Source: CAWAPD01 sp963783865
GTDB taxonomy: Bacteria; Actinomycetota; Thermoleophilia; UBA2241
Length of the DNA: 64,000 bases
Reading direction: 5' to 3'
NCBI GenBank assembly: GCA_963783865.1
Contig: CAWAPD010000002.1
Coordinates: 473,376 to 537,375 of the forward strand
Part shown: positions 34,697 to 42,868 of the stretch, piece after piece
How the letters are laid out: every line of letters starts with the position of its first letter
Numbering within the stretch: the first letter of the stretch is position 1
Position numbers and translations under genes: made by a program
Notes under the pieces: model-generated
Database searches by the model: none
What the model was told of the DNA's origin: nothing
Seen by the model: only the letters and a program-made list of their open reading frames with translations

Positions 34697-35988
34697 ACGA
34701 CGGCCGCGTCCTGGTGCAGGTCGCGCTCGACTTCGTCGACCTGCCGCGCGCGCTCGCGGTCGCCCGCGAGGCCGTCGCCGGCGGCGCCGACTGGGTCGAG
34801 GCCGGCACGCCGCTGATCAAGGCCGAGGGGCTCGAAGCCGTGCGCCAGCTCAAGGCCGAGTTCCCCGACCGGATGATCTTCGCCGACATGAAGACGATGG
34901 ACGCCGGCCGTATCGAGGTCGAGTATGCGGCCAAGGCCGGCGCCGGCCTGATCGGCGTGCTCGGCGCCGCCAGCGACTCGACGATCAAGGAGTGCATCGA
35001 GGCGGCGCACAACTACGGCGCCAAGCTCATCGTCGACATGGTCGAGGTCGCCGACCCGGTCGCCCGCGCCAGGCAGGCCGAGGAGTGGGGCGCCGACTAC
35101 ATCGGCATCCACACCGCGATCGACCAGCAGATGCGCGGCGAGGCGCCGTTCGAGACGCTGCAGGCCGTGGCCGCGGCGGTCTCGATCCCCGTGAGCGCCG
35201 CCGGCGGGATCAACTCGGAGACGGCGGCGGCGGCCGTGGCGGCGGGCGCCGGCATCGTCGTCGTGGGCGGGGCGATCATCAAGGCGACCGACGCCACGGC
35301 CGCCGCCGCCGAGATCCGCCGCGCGGTCGACGAGGGCGTGGCCATCGAGACCACCCTCTACAAGCGCGCCGGCGAAGAGGACATCCGCACCGTGCTCGAG
35401 CAGGTCTCCACCGCGAACATCTCCGACGCCTGGCACCGTCAGCCGAGCCTGCACGGCATCAAGCCCCTCCTCCCCGGCTCGCACATGTGCGGCCCGGCCG
35501 TGACGGTGCGCACCTACCCCGGCGACTGGGCCAAGCCGGTCGAGGCGATCGACGTGTGCAAGCCGGGCGACGTGCTGGTGATCGACTCCTTCAACAGCTA
35601 CCCGGCGATCTGGGGCGAGCTCGCGACCCACAGCGCCAAGGTCAAGGGGCTCGCCGGCCTGGTCGTCTGGGGCGCCATCCGCGACACGCCCGAGATCGCG
35701 CGCATCGGGTTCCCCGCCTTCTCCAGCCTCGTCAGCGCCAACGCCGGCGAGCCCAAGGGCTTCGGCGAGATCAACGTGCCGGTGACCTTCGCCGGACAGA
35801 CGATCGAGCCCGGCGACTGGGTCGTCGGCGACGACGACGGCGTGATCGTGCTGCCCAAGGCGCAGGCGGTCGAGCTGGCCAATCGTGCCATGGACGTGCT
35901 CGAGAAGGAGAACCGCATGCGCGGCGAGATCGACGCCGGCAAGACCCTGGCCGAGGTCGCCTACCTGCAGAAGTGGGAGAAGCGCTAG
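34693..35988 (+). CDS. Hexulose-6-phosphate synthase fused to RraA-like domain
   Basis: The N-terminal half (about 1-215) is an OMP decarboxylase-superfamily TIM barrel of the 3-hexulose-6-phosphate synthase type, with VQVALDFVDLPRAL and the D-x-K-x-x-D site ADMKTMD. Such enzymes fix formaldehyde to ribulose 5-phosphate or run in reverse to make it. The C-terminal half (about 230-431) is RraA-like, with GAIRDTPEI and GDDDGVIVLP; these domains often act as aldolases or decarboxylases. HPS-RraA fusions are known mainly in archaea. The ATG at 34693 overlaps yjbQ. No isomerase gene (hxlB) is adjacent. Confidence 0.9.
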   Translation: MNDGRVLVQVALDFVDLPRALAVAREAVAGGADWVEAGTPLIKAEGLEAVRQLKAEFPDRMIFADMKTMDAGRIEVEYAAKAGAGLIGVLGAASDSTIKECIEAAHNYGAKLIVDMVEVADPVARARQAEEWGADYIGIHTAIDQQMRGEAPFETLQAVAAAVSIPVSAAGGINSETAAAAVAAGAGIVVVGGAIIKATDATAAAAEIRRAVDEGVAIETTLYKRAGEEDIRTVLEQVSTANISDAWHRQPSLHGIKPLLPGSHMCGPAVTVRTYPGDWAKPVEAIDVCKPGDVLVIDSFNSYPAIWGELATHSAKVKGLAGLVVWGAIRDTPEIARIGFPAFSSLVSANAGEPKGFGEINVPVTFAGQTIEPGDWVVGDDDGVIVLPKAQAVELANRAMDVLEKENRMRGEIDAGKTLAEVAYLQKWEKR

Positions 35989-36019
35989 CCGCGGAACTGA
36001 GATGGTGGTGCGGCGGCGT

Positions 36020-36991
36020 CTATGAGGCGAGGACGCGCAGGAAGGCCTCCTCGTACACGCCATTGAACGCGCCCAGGTCGCGCTGGAACACGCCGCGCGC
36101 CGCCTGGGACTCGAGAGGCTGCAGCGACCGCTGCACGGCGCTCTTCACCAGCGCGTCGGCCGCGGGGAGCGCCGGCATGTACCCCGAGAAGTCGGCGTTC
36201 CTGGCCGCGACCTCGGGGCGCAGGAGGAAGTCGAGCAATTGGTGCGCGGCCTCCGGGTCGGCTGCCCGAGCCGGGATGAATGGAGCGTCCATCCAGGCGC
36301 TGAAGCCCTCGTCGGGGGGCAGATAAGCGATCTGGAAGACGCCGTGGCTCAGGGCCGACGCGGCATCGCCGTTCCAGCAGTGGACGATGGCCGTGCCGTC
36401 GAGCAGGTGGCTGCGCACGTCGCTCGAGTCGTAGAGACGACCAGAGGACGCTGGGCGATCAGCATCTCGGTCGCCTCGGCGACCAGAGCGCGATCGGTGC
36501 AGTTGCAGTCGCTGCCGAGCAGGTAGAGGGCTGGCGCGAAGCACCTCGCGGGCGCCGCCGAGCATGGCGATCTGGCCGGCGTACTCTCGGTCGAAGAGCA
36601 TCTTCCAGCGTTGAGCGCGCGTGCGAGACCTGGTCGATGCGCACCGCGATCCCCTCCGTGCCGAAGTACAGCACGAGCTGTACTTGTGGCCGTCGGTCTC
36701 GGGGTCGTGCGGCGGCCGGCGCAGGCGCGCGTCGGTGACGCCCCCGAAGGCGGGGAGGCGGTCCATGTCGAGCGGCTGCAGGAGGCCGGCGACGCGGTAG
36801 CGCTCCAGGATGTAGTCGCTGGCGACGACCACGTCGAACGCTTCACCGGCGGTCATCCGGGCCACGGCCTGGTCCTCGCCGCCGAACGTGACCTCGTCGA
36901 CGTGGATGCCGGTCTCGGTCTCGAAACGTGCCAGGACCGCCGGCGCGAGGTACTCGGCCCAGACGAGCAGACGGATGGAGCGGGACGCCAT
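36020..36991 (-). pseudogene. PotD-like polyamine-binding protein, frame-disrupted copy
   Basis: This is a tandem relative of the adjacent PotD-like gene. The N-terminal part (RLLVWAEYLAPAVLARFETE) and the C-terminal third align in one frame. Two internal stretches only match in other frames, where segments such as VLYFGTEGIAVRIDQV and ALYLLGSDCNCTD appear. Comparison with the intact neighbour implies a lost base near 36675, a gained base near 36612, a gained base near 36536 and a lost base near 36437. The net frame is restored and no stop intervenes. It is either a decaying duplicate or a local sequence error. No signal peptide is visible. Confidence 0.75.
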
Positions 36992-37022
36992 GGCAGAGGG
37001 TTCGCCGCAGCCGCGGGGAGTC

Positions 37023-37982
37023 CTACGCCGCGCGCACCCTCGCGTAGGCGCGCTCGAAGGCCTCGTTGAACGGACCCAGGTCGCGCAGGAACGTGCCGCG
37101 GGCCAGCTGCTCCTCGGTCGGACGCAGCGAACGGCGCACGAGGCTGCGCATCAGCGGCTCGGCCGCCGGGACGACCGGCTGGTAGCCGGTCAGGTCGGCG
37201 TTGCGGGCGGCCACGGCGGGGTCGAGCAGGTGGTCGAGGAAGCGATGGGCCGCCACGGGGTGGTCGGCGTTGGCCGGTATGCACGGCGCGTCGGCCCACA
37301 CCCGGAACCCCTCGTCGGGCAGCACGAACCGCACGCCGGCGACACCGCGGCTGACGGCGGCCGCCACGTCGCCGTCCCAGCACTGCACGAGCGCCGTGCC
37401 GTCGACGATGTGCTGCGAGATCGACTGCGTGTCGTAGACCGCCACGAGCGACTTCTGCGCGACGGCCATCGCCACGGCGGCGTCGAGCAGCTGCTGGTCG
37501 GTCGTGTTGGGGTCGCCGGCGAGCAGGAACAGCGCGGGGCCCAGGACCTCGCGCGAGCCGTCGAGCATGGCGATCTGGCCTCGATACGTGGGGTCGTAGA
37601 GCGTCTGCCAGCTGTTCCTCGCGGCCGGAGCCTTGTCGATGAGCATCGCGAAGCCCTCGGTGCCGAAGTAGCAGACCGAGGTGTACTTGGCCCCGCTCGT
37701 GCCGGGATCGTAGGGCGGCGAACGGAAGGACGGCTGGGTGACGTGCTCCCAGTTGGGCAGCAACCGGAGGTCGAGCGGCTGCAGCAGACCGGCGTTGAGC
37801 AGCGCCTCGGCTGCCCAGTCGGTCGGCAGGATCACGTCGTAGCGCTCTCCGGCGCGGACCCGGGCGACGAAGTCGTCGTTGCGTTCGACGTAGGTCTCGG
37901 CCACGCGGATGCCGGTCTGGGCTTCGAACCCTTTGAGCATCTCGGCCGACAGGTAGTCGGCCCAGTTGAGGAGCTTGATCAC
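37023..37982 (-). CDS. PotD-like spermidine/putrescine-binding protein
   Basis: The 319-residue protein is a type 2 periplasmic-binding fold of the PotD/PotF family. It begins at the mature domain (MIKLLNWADYLSAEMLKGFE) and contains YFGTEGFAMLIDKAP and VYDTQSISQHIVDGTALVQC. The GTG at 37982 leaves no signal peptide. A 25-codon frame starting at an ATG at 38056 behind GAGGTG ends in TGA exactly across this GTG (37981-37979). The true N-terminus may therefore lie upstream across a frameshift, or the two may be coupled. No permease or ATPase genes accompany it. Confidence 0.82.
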   Translation of the reverse strand: MIKLLNWADYLSAEMLKGFEAQTGIRVAETYVERNDDFVARVRAGERYDVILPTDWAAEALLNAGLLQPLDLRLLPNWEHVTQPSFRSPPYDPGTSGAKYTSVCYFGTEGFAMLIDKAPAARNSWQTLYDPTYRGQIAMLDGSREVLGPALFLLAGDPNTTDQQLLDAAVAMAVAQKSLVAVYDTQSISQHIVDGTALVQCWDGDVAAAVSRGVAGVRFVLPDEGFRVWADAPCIPANADHPVAAHRFLDHLLDPAVAARNADLTGYQPVVPAAEPLMRSLVRRSLRPTEEQLARGTFLRDLGPFNEAFERAYARVRAA

Positions 37983-38182
37983 GCCCGCGGTGGGAGTGGC
38001 GGCGGGCGCGGCCGGTGAGCGGGCGGCCCGGCTGGCGCTGCGGGGATCTCGGTCATGTCACCTCACGTTGGACGGCAGGGTGTCACACTCGTTCGACAAC
38101 GGGACGGGCTTTCCCTCGCTTGTCTCGCCAGCCCCGGGCGACGGCCGGACCCGCAGCTCCGGTCGGTCATCCTATGAATCGG

Positions 38183-38398
38183 CTAGTGGCGCTCCGAAGT
38201 GAAGCGGCGCAGCGCGATGACGGCCCAGATCGCCTCGACCACGCCGAACGGCCAGGCGCCCGAGAGGAACCCGTAGGCGCTCGACAGGGCGCAGCCCAGC
38301 GCGAACAGCAGGACGAACCGCGGGCCGCGCCGCTCCAGCGCGTACATCAGCATCATGAACGTCAGCGCGGCGACGCCGAAGAGGGTCACGGCGCTCAT
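38183..38398 (-). CDS. Small conserved membrane protein
   Basis: The 71-residue protein is almost entirely hydrophobic: a helix at about 2-20 (FGVAALTFMMLMYALE), then a second and third (about 28-48 and 50-65, including SGAWPFGVVEAIWAVIALRR). It resembles an uncharacterised small membrane family I have seen as hypothetical proteins in actinobacteria. The ATG at 38398 overlaps the DUF123 stop (in its shifted frame) as ATGA. Confidence 0.7.
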   Translation of the reverse strand: MSAVTLFGVAALTFMMLMYALERRGPRFVLLFALGCALSSAYGFLSGAWPFGVVEAIWAVIALRRFTSERH

Positions 38399-38851
38399 CG
38401 GGCGGTCCGTGTCGCGGGGGTGCCGGCGTGGGTCGGCCGTGTGGAGACCCTTCCGCAGCCTCTCAGGACGCCGCGGACCGAGCCGGCCGAAGCGCGGCAC
38501 GGAAGATGCACGAGATGCCCGGGGCAGGCGCAGTCGGAGGCGCCGAAGGCGGGGGCCGCGTCGAGCGGCCCCAGCCACTTCGGCGCCCAGCGCTGCGGCG
38601 ACCTCGCACTCCGAGAGGTCGGTGTCGAGGAGCCAGGCGCGGGTGGCCGGGTGGGCGGCGAACAGGTAGTCGGCGTGCCAGCGCAGCGGCTTGTCGGCCC
38701 GTCGGTGGCGCGCGACGCGGGCGTGCCGCCCGCGTCGCGCGCTGCCCACGTAGGCATACCAGCCGCGCGCGAACGCCACCGGGCCGAGCGCGCCGACGAC
38801 GATCGTCTCGCGGCGCGGCACCCAGGCCGCGACGACGTAGAGGCGGTTCAC
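38395..38851 (-). pseudogene. DUF123 (GIY-YIG-like) protein with a frameshift
   Basis: The first part reads VNRLYVVAAWVPRRETIVVG, then AFARGWYAYVGSARRG and WHADYLFA, as in DUF123 proteins of the GIY-YIG superfamily. In the starting frame similarity is lost after AAALGAEVAG. The adjacent frame continues PLDAAPAFGASDCACPGHLV, matching the conserved GFGASDC-C-HL end. One extra G in the G4 run at 38569-38572 accounts for the shift. The start overlaps mutM as GTGA and the shifted-frame stop overlaps the next gene as ATGA, which supports a single gene. It may be a sequence error. Confidence 0.78.
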
Positions 38852-39795
38852 CGGTCGGAGGGGGTGCTGTGGCGGGGCGGACGGGGGACGCGCGCGGCAG
38901 GAGGCGCCCCAGCGGCGGCGCGGGGAGGGCGGGCGGCGGCCGTGTGGCCGCCGCCCGCCCTCCCCGCCCGCAGCATCTTCCCCGCCCGACGGGGCTGGCA
39001 GTGCGGGCAGAAGTGCGTGCCGCGGCCGCCGACGGTGAGGCGAGCGATCGGCGTGCCGCAGACGCGGCAGGGTTCGCCGGTGCGCTGGTAGACGTTCAGG
39101 ATCTCCTGGAAGCTGCCGCGGTTGCCGGCCGGGTCGACGAAGCTCTCGACCGACGTGCCCTCGTGGCTGATGCCGAGCTCCAGCGTCTCGACCAGGGCGT
39201 CGCGCAGGCGGACCGCCTCGCGGGGGCCGACGGTCCCGGCCTCGCGCAGCGGGTGCAGGCGGGCACGGAAGAGCGCCTCGTCGGCGTAGATGTTGCCCAC
39301 GCCGGCCAGGCGCCGCTGGTCGATCAGGACCGACTTCAGCGGCGCTCGCCGGCCGGCGAGCGCCGCCCGCAGGTGGGCGACGGTGAACGCGTCGCCGAGC
39401 GGCTCGGGGCCGAGCTCGGGGAGCGCGGCCCCGAGCCGCTCGGCGGGCACCACCAGCAGCCGCCCGAAGCGCCGCGTGTCGTAGAAGCGCAGCCGCTCGC
39501 CGCCGTCGAAGTCGATCGCGAACCGGGGCGGCTTCTCGCCGGTGTCGGCCTGCAGCAGCAGGCGCCCGGTCATCCGCAGGTGCACGACCATCACCAGGTC
39601 GCCGAAGTCGACCAGCAGCCACTTCCCACGCCGGCGCAGGGCGTCGACGCGCCGCCCCGCCAGGGCGCGCTGCACCTCGGCCTCGCTCTGGTCGCAGACC
39701 AGCGGGTCGCGGATCTCGACCCGCTCCACGGTACGGCCGACCAGGTGCGGCTCGAGCCGGCGGCGGACGATCTCGACCTCGGGCAGCTCGGGCAC
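38848..39795 (-). CDS. mutM: Formamidopyrimidine-DNA glycosylase MutM (internal start)
   Basis: MutM (Fpg) excises 8-oxoguanine and formamidopyrimidines with beta/delta lyase activity. The 315-residue protein starts at a GTG at 39795 behind GAGGGAG. It carries the N-terminal catalytic PELPEVE, the conserved lysine in RRRGKWLLVDF, IDQRRLAGVGNIYADEALFR, and the C-terminal zinc finger CRVCGTP-to-HFCPHC. About 45 residues of low-complexity Ala/Pro/Arg follow the zinc finger; they overlie a strong palindrome near 38928-38971. It overlaps the DUF123 start as GTGA. See the composite entry for the missing upstream stop. Confidence 0.9.
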   Translation of the reverse strand: MPELPEVEIVRRRLEPHLVGRTVERVEIRDPLVCDQSEAEVQRALAGRRVDALRRRGKWLLVDFGDLVMVVHLRMTGRLLLQADTGEKPPRFAIDFDGGERLRFYDTRRFGRLLVVPAERLGAALPELGPEPLGDAFTVAHLRAALAGRRAPLKSVLIDQRRLAGVGNIYADEALFRARLHPLREAGTVGPREAVRLRDALVETLELGISHEGTSVESFVDPAGNRGSFQEILNVYQRTGEPCRVCGTPIARLTVGGRGTHFCPHCQPRRAGKMLRAGRAGGGHTAAARPPRAAAGAPPAARVPRPPRHSTPSDR

Positions 39796-41253
39796 GGCTA
39801 CTCCCTCGCGCCGGCCCCGCCGGCGTCTGCCGTCTCCGCCCGCCCCCGCCTCGCCGCCGGGTCGTCCGGCGCGCCCGGCGGACTCGCGCGCCCACCAGCC
39901 GCTGAGGAAGGCGCGCGCCTCGTCGGGCGTGGTCACCTCGCCGCAGTCGATCTCCTCCTGGAGCAGGTCGAGCGCCAGGCCCACGTCGGGGCCGGGCGGC
40001 AGGCCGAGGTGCTCCATCACCTCGACGCCGGTCAGCAGCCGGTGCGGCGGACCCGCCGGGGCGTCGCCGAACACGTCGCGGGCGATGCGGAAGTGACGGG
40101 CCAGCGACTCGGGCGGCGTGCGGTCGCCGCGCGTGGCGATGCGGTCCGACACCGACAGGACGATGGCCTCGAACACGAACGGCTCGCTGGCGCGCCGGAA
40201 CCGGACCAGGGCGCGCCGGGTCAGCGGCATCTCGCGCACCAGGAACCCCAGGCGCAGGTGCCAGCGGATGAGGTTCGCGAGGTACTGCTCGAAGCGGCGG
40301 CTGCAGCGCAGGCGGCGGGCGACGCCGGCGGCCATGCGGGCGCCGATCTCGTCGTGGTGGAAGAAGGTGACGCGGCCCTGCTCGTCGACTCGCCGCGCGG
40401 CCGGCTTGCCGATGTCGTGCAGCAGCGTGGCCCAGGCGAGCGGGGCGAGCGGATCGGTGCCGGCCAGCCCGGCGACCTCGGGCGGCGCGACGAAGCGCTC
40501 GCCGCCCAGCATCGTCACCACGTCGGGCAGGAACTCCAGCGCCTCGAGCGTGTGGTCGAACACGTCCAGGTGGTGGTAGGGGTTCTGCGACACGTCGCGC
40601 AGCGCCCCGAGCTCGGGCAGGACCACGTCGAGGGCGCCGGTGTCGTCGAGGCGGCGGAGGGCGCGGGCGGCGGCGGGTCCGGCGAGCAGCGCCGACAGCT
40701 CGTGCTCCACGCGCTCGCCGCTGGCGCTCGCCAGCCCGCCGGCCGCCGCCCGCGCCGCCTCCTCCACGCCGGCCGCCGGCGCCAGGCCGAGCGTCTCGGC
40801 CAGGCGCGCCAGGCGCAGCACGCGCACGGGGTCGTCGGTGAACGCCGCCGGCGCGCACAGCCGCAGCACGCCGGCCTTGAGGTCGGCGCGGCCGCCCAGC
40901 GGGTCGACCAGCGGCCCGCCGGCCAGCGGCCGCGCCATCGCGTCGATCGTGAAGTCGCGCGCGGCCAGGTCCTGCTCGATCGTGGCGCCCTTCAGCGGCG
41001 CCACGTCGACGCGGCCGTCCTCGCAGGCGATGCGCCAGGCCGAGAAGCGCTCTGAGAAGGTGAAGAACGTGCCTCCGAGCGCCCCGGCCAGGGCCCGGGC
41101 GAACGCCTCGCCGTCGCCGCCGAAGGCGATGTCGATGTCGCCGCCGCCGGTATGCAGCAGCTCGTCGCGGACGGTGCCGCCGACCAGCCACGCCGCGTCG
41201 CCTGGCCCCAGCAGCGGGGCCGCCGCGGCGGCGATGGCCGGCCCGGTCAGCAT
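38848..41253 (-). CDS. CCA-adding-like nucleotidyltransferase/HD protein in frame with MutM
   Basis: One open frame of 801 residues contains two complete proteins. Residues 1 to about 440 form a class II tRNA/poly(A) nucleotidyltransferase: GGTVRDELL, GGDIDIAFGGDGE, ARDFTIDAMA, then an HD domain with WATLLHDIGKP. MutM follows from residue 487. The joining segment is Arg/Gly-rich (RRRRGRREG). In the neighbouring frame this segment reads ADAGGAGARE and then a TAG two bases before the MutM GTG, so the original genes may be separate and a base may be wrong. The ATG at 41253 starts 2 bases after alr. Confidence 0.78.
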   Translation of the reverse strand: MLTGPAIAAAAAPLLGPGDAAWLVGGTVRDELLHTGGGDIDIAFGGDGEAFARALAGALGGTFFTFSERFSAWRIACEDGRVDVAPLKGATIEQDLAARDFTIDAMARPLAGGPLVDPLGGRADLKAGVLRLCAPAAFTDDPVRVLRLARLAETLGLAPAAGVEEAARAAAGGLASASGERVEHELSALLAGPAAARALRRLDDTGALDVVLPELGALRDVSQNPYHHLDVFDHTLEALEFLPDVVTMLGGERFVAPPEVAGLAGTDPLAPLAWATLLHDIGKPAARRVDEQGRVTFFHHDEIGARMAAGVARRLRCSRRFEQYLANLIRWHLRLGFLVREMPLTRRALVRFRRASEPFVFEAIVLSVSDRIATRGDRTPPESLARHFRIARDVFGDAPAGPPHRLLTGVEVMEHLGLPPGPDVGLALDLLQEEIDCGEVTTPDEARAFLSGWWARESAGRAGRPGGEAGAGGDGRRRRGRREGVAVPELPEVEIVRRRLEPHLVGRTVERVEIRDPLVCDQSEAEVQRALAGRRVDALRRRGKWLLVDFGDLVMVVHLRMTGRLLLQADTGEKPPRFAIDFDGGERLRFYDTRRFGRLLVVPAERLGAALPELGPEPLGDAFTVAHLRAALAGRRAPLKSVLIDQRRLAGVGNIYADEALFRARLHPLREAGTVGPREAVRLRDALVETLELGISHEGTSVESFVDPAGNRGSFQEILNVYQRTGEPCRVCGTPIARLTVGGRGTHFCPHCQPRRAGKMLRAGRAGGGHTAAARPPRAAAGAPPAARVPRPPRHSTPSDR

Positions 41254-41255
41254 CG

Positions 41256-42359
41256 TCAGGCCGGACCGCCGGTGTAGCGGCGCTCGACGCGGGCGCCGAC
41301 GTCGCAGGCGATCTCGTAGTTGATCGTGCCCAGCAGGCGGGCGACGTCCTCGGCCAGGATGCGCTCGCCGCCCGACTCGCCGATGAACACGACCTCGTCG
41401 CCGGGGCGCCCGTGGTCGCCGGGCAGCAGCACCGTGAGCTGGTCCATGCTGATCCTGCCGCGGATCGGGCAGCGCACGCCGTCGACCAGCACCTCGCCGC
41501 GGTTCGAGAGGGCGCGGGCCACGCCGTCGGCGTAGCCGATGGGGACGATGCCCACGCGGGCCGGGGCGTCGGCGACGAAGGTGCGGCCGTAGCCGACGGA
41601 GTCGCCGGGCCGCACCTCGCGCACGCCGGCGACGTACGACGAGAGGCGCATCGCGGGCCGCAGGCCGTGCGGCGCCGGGTCGTCGCCGAACGGCGACAGG
41701 CCGTAGATCGCGATCCCGTTGCGGACCATGTGGAAGTGAGAGAGCGGCTCGCGCATGGTGGCGGCGCTGTTGGCGATGTGGGCCACGACGCCGGGGTAGC
41801 GCGCCACGATCTCGCCGGCCAGCGCCGTGAAGCGGTCGAGCTGGGTGCGGAAGAACGTGTCGTCGGCCTCGTCGGCGGTGGCGAAGTGGCTCATCAGGCC
41901 GGCGAGGGCGCCGGCGCGGGCGGCGGCGTCGCAGAGCGACGCCGCCGCCCGCGCGTCGACGCCGAGCCGGCCCATCCCCGAGTCGAACTTCACGTGCACG
42001 CGCGCCCGCGCGGCGAGCGCCTCGGCCAGGAACGCCTCGGACCACACGACGACCTCGGCCCGCGCCTTGACGGCGCGGCGCAGCTCCTCGCCGGTCAGCG
42101 GCCCGAAGGCCAGCAGCGGGGCGGCGACGGCCGCGTCGCGCAGCTCCTCGGCCTCGGCCACCGTGGCCACGCCGAGCCACGTCGCGCCCGCCTGCAGCGC
42201 CGCCCGCGCGGCCGGCACCGCCCCGTGCCCGTAGCCGTTGGCCTTGACCACGGCGCAGAGGCTGGTGCCCGGGGAGAGCATCCCCGCCAGCAGGGCGATG
42301 TTGTGGCGGATCGCGTCGAGGTCGACGGTCGCCAGGGCGCGGTGACGACCCTCGAGCAC
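41256..42359 (-). CDS. alr: Alanine racemase
   Basis: Alr makes D-alanine for peptidoglycan with PLP. The 367-residue protein has the PLP lysine in VVKANGYGHG (Lys39), the catalytic tyrosine in SVGYGRTF, and IPIGYADG-type sequence (IVPIGYADGVARAL). The GTG at 42359 follows GGAGG. It lies between the CBS protein and the nucleotidyltransferase within the glmS-acpS-nnr-CBS-alr group, the usual Gram-positive neighbourhood. Confidence 0.97.
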   Translation of the reverse strand: MLEGRHRALATVDLDAIRHNIALLAGMLSPGTSLCAVVKANGYGHGAVPAARAALQAGATWLGVATVAEAEELRDAAVAAPLLAFGPLTGEELRRAVKARAEVVVWSEAFLAEALAARARVHVKFDSGMGRLGVDARAAASLCDAAARAGALAGLMSHFATADEADDTFFRTQLDRFTALAGEIVARYPGVVAHIANSAATMREPLSHFHMVRNGIAIYGLSPFGDDPAPHGLRPAMRLSSYVAGVREVRPGDSVGYGRTFVADAPARVGIVPIGYADGVARALSNRGEVLVDGVRCPIRGRISMDQLTVLLPGDHGRPGDEVVFIGESGGERILAEDVARLLGTINYEIACDVGARVERRYTGGPA

Positions 42360-42375
42360 TAGGAGGCCTCCGGCA

Positions 42376-42861
42376 TCACAGCCCCAGCATCTTGATGATG
42401 TCGTGCCGGGCGACGATGCCGACCAGCTTGTCGTCCTGCACCACCGGCACGCGGTCGACGTTGTGGTCGACCATGATGTTGGCGGCGTGGCTCACGGGGT
42501 CGCCGGGGGCGACGCTCATGACCTCGGTCGACATCACCTCGCTGACCTTGTTGCCGACCATCTTCTTGATCTGCTCGTCGAACCGCTTCTTGCCGCCGGT
42601 GGGGACCAGCACGCCGAGGATCTCGAGGTAGTGGGGCGCCCGCACGTCGGCGCCCTCGATCACCAGGTCGCCCTCGGTGATCATGCCGAGCAGATGGTCG
42701 TCGCCGTCGACCACCGGCACGCCGCCGAGGTCACGTTGCTGCAGCAGGGTCACGAGCTCGTGCACGGTGGCGTCGGGACCGATCGTGACCACCTCGCGCT
42801 CCATGATGTCGGCGATGGTCGGGTCGGCAGCGGAGGCGGCGGTGGCGTCGTCGTCGGGCAT
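42376..42861 (-). CDS. CBS-domain pair protein
   Basis: The 161-residue protein is two CBS domains (about residues 15-75 and 98-160), with VVTIGPDATVHELVTLL and VMSVAPGDPVSHAANIM at the domain starts. Such stand-alone Bateman modules bind adenine nucleotides or similar ligands and modulate partners. It sits 7 bases after nnr and 16 before alr on the same strand. The partner is unknown. Confidence 0.92.
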   Translation of the reverse strand: MPDDDATAASAADPTIADIMEREVVTIGPDATVHELVTLLQQRDLGGVPVVDGDDHLLGMITEGDLVIEGADVRAPHYLEILGVLVPTGGKKRFDEQIKKMVGNKVSEVMSTEVMSVAPGDPVSHAANIMVDHNVDRVPVVQDDKLVGIVARHDIIKMLGL

Positions 42862-42868
42862 GTGGTCC

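Noticed and set aside
38428..41055. 875-codon plus-strand frame
   Set aside because: It is antisense to mutM and the nucleotidyltransferase; composition is typical of GC-driven spurious ORFs.
38183..41191. 1002-codon minus-strand frame across the mutM region
   Set aside because: Most of it is an out-of-frame shadow; only its ends coincide with the DUF123 start and the small membrane protein, which are annotated separately.
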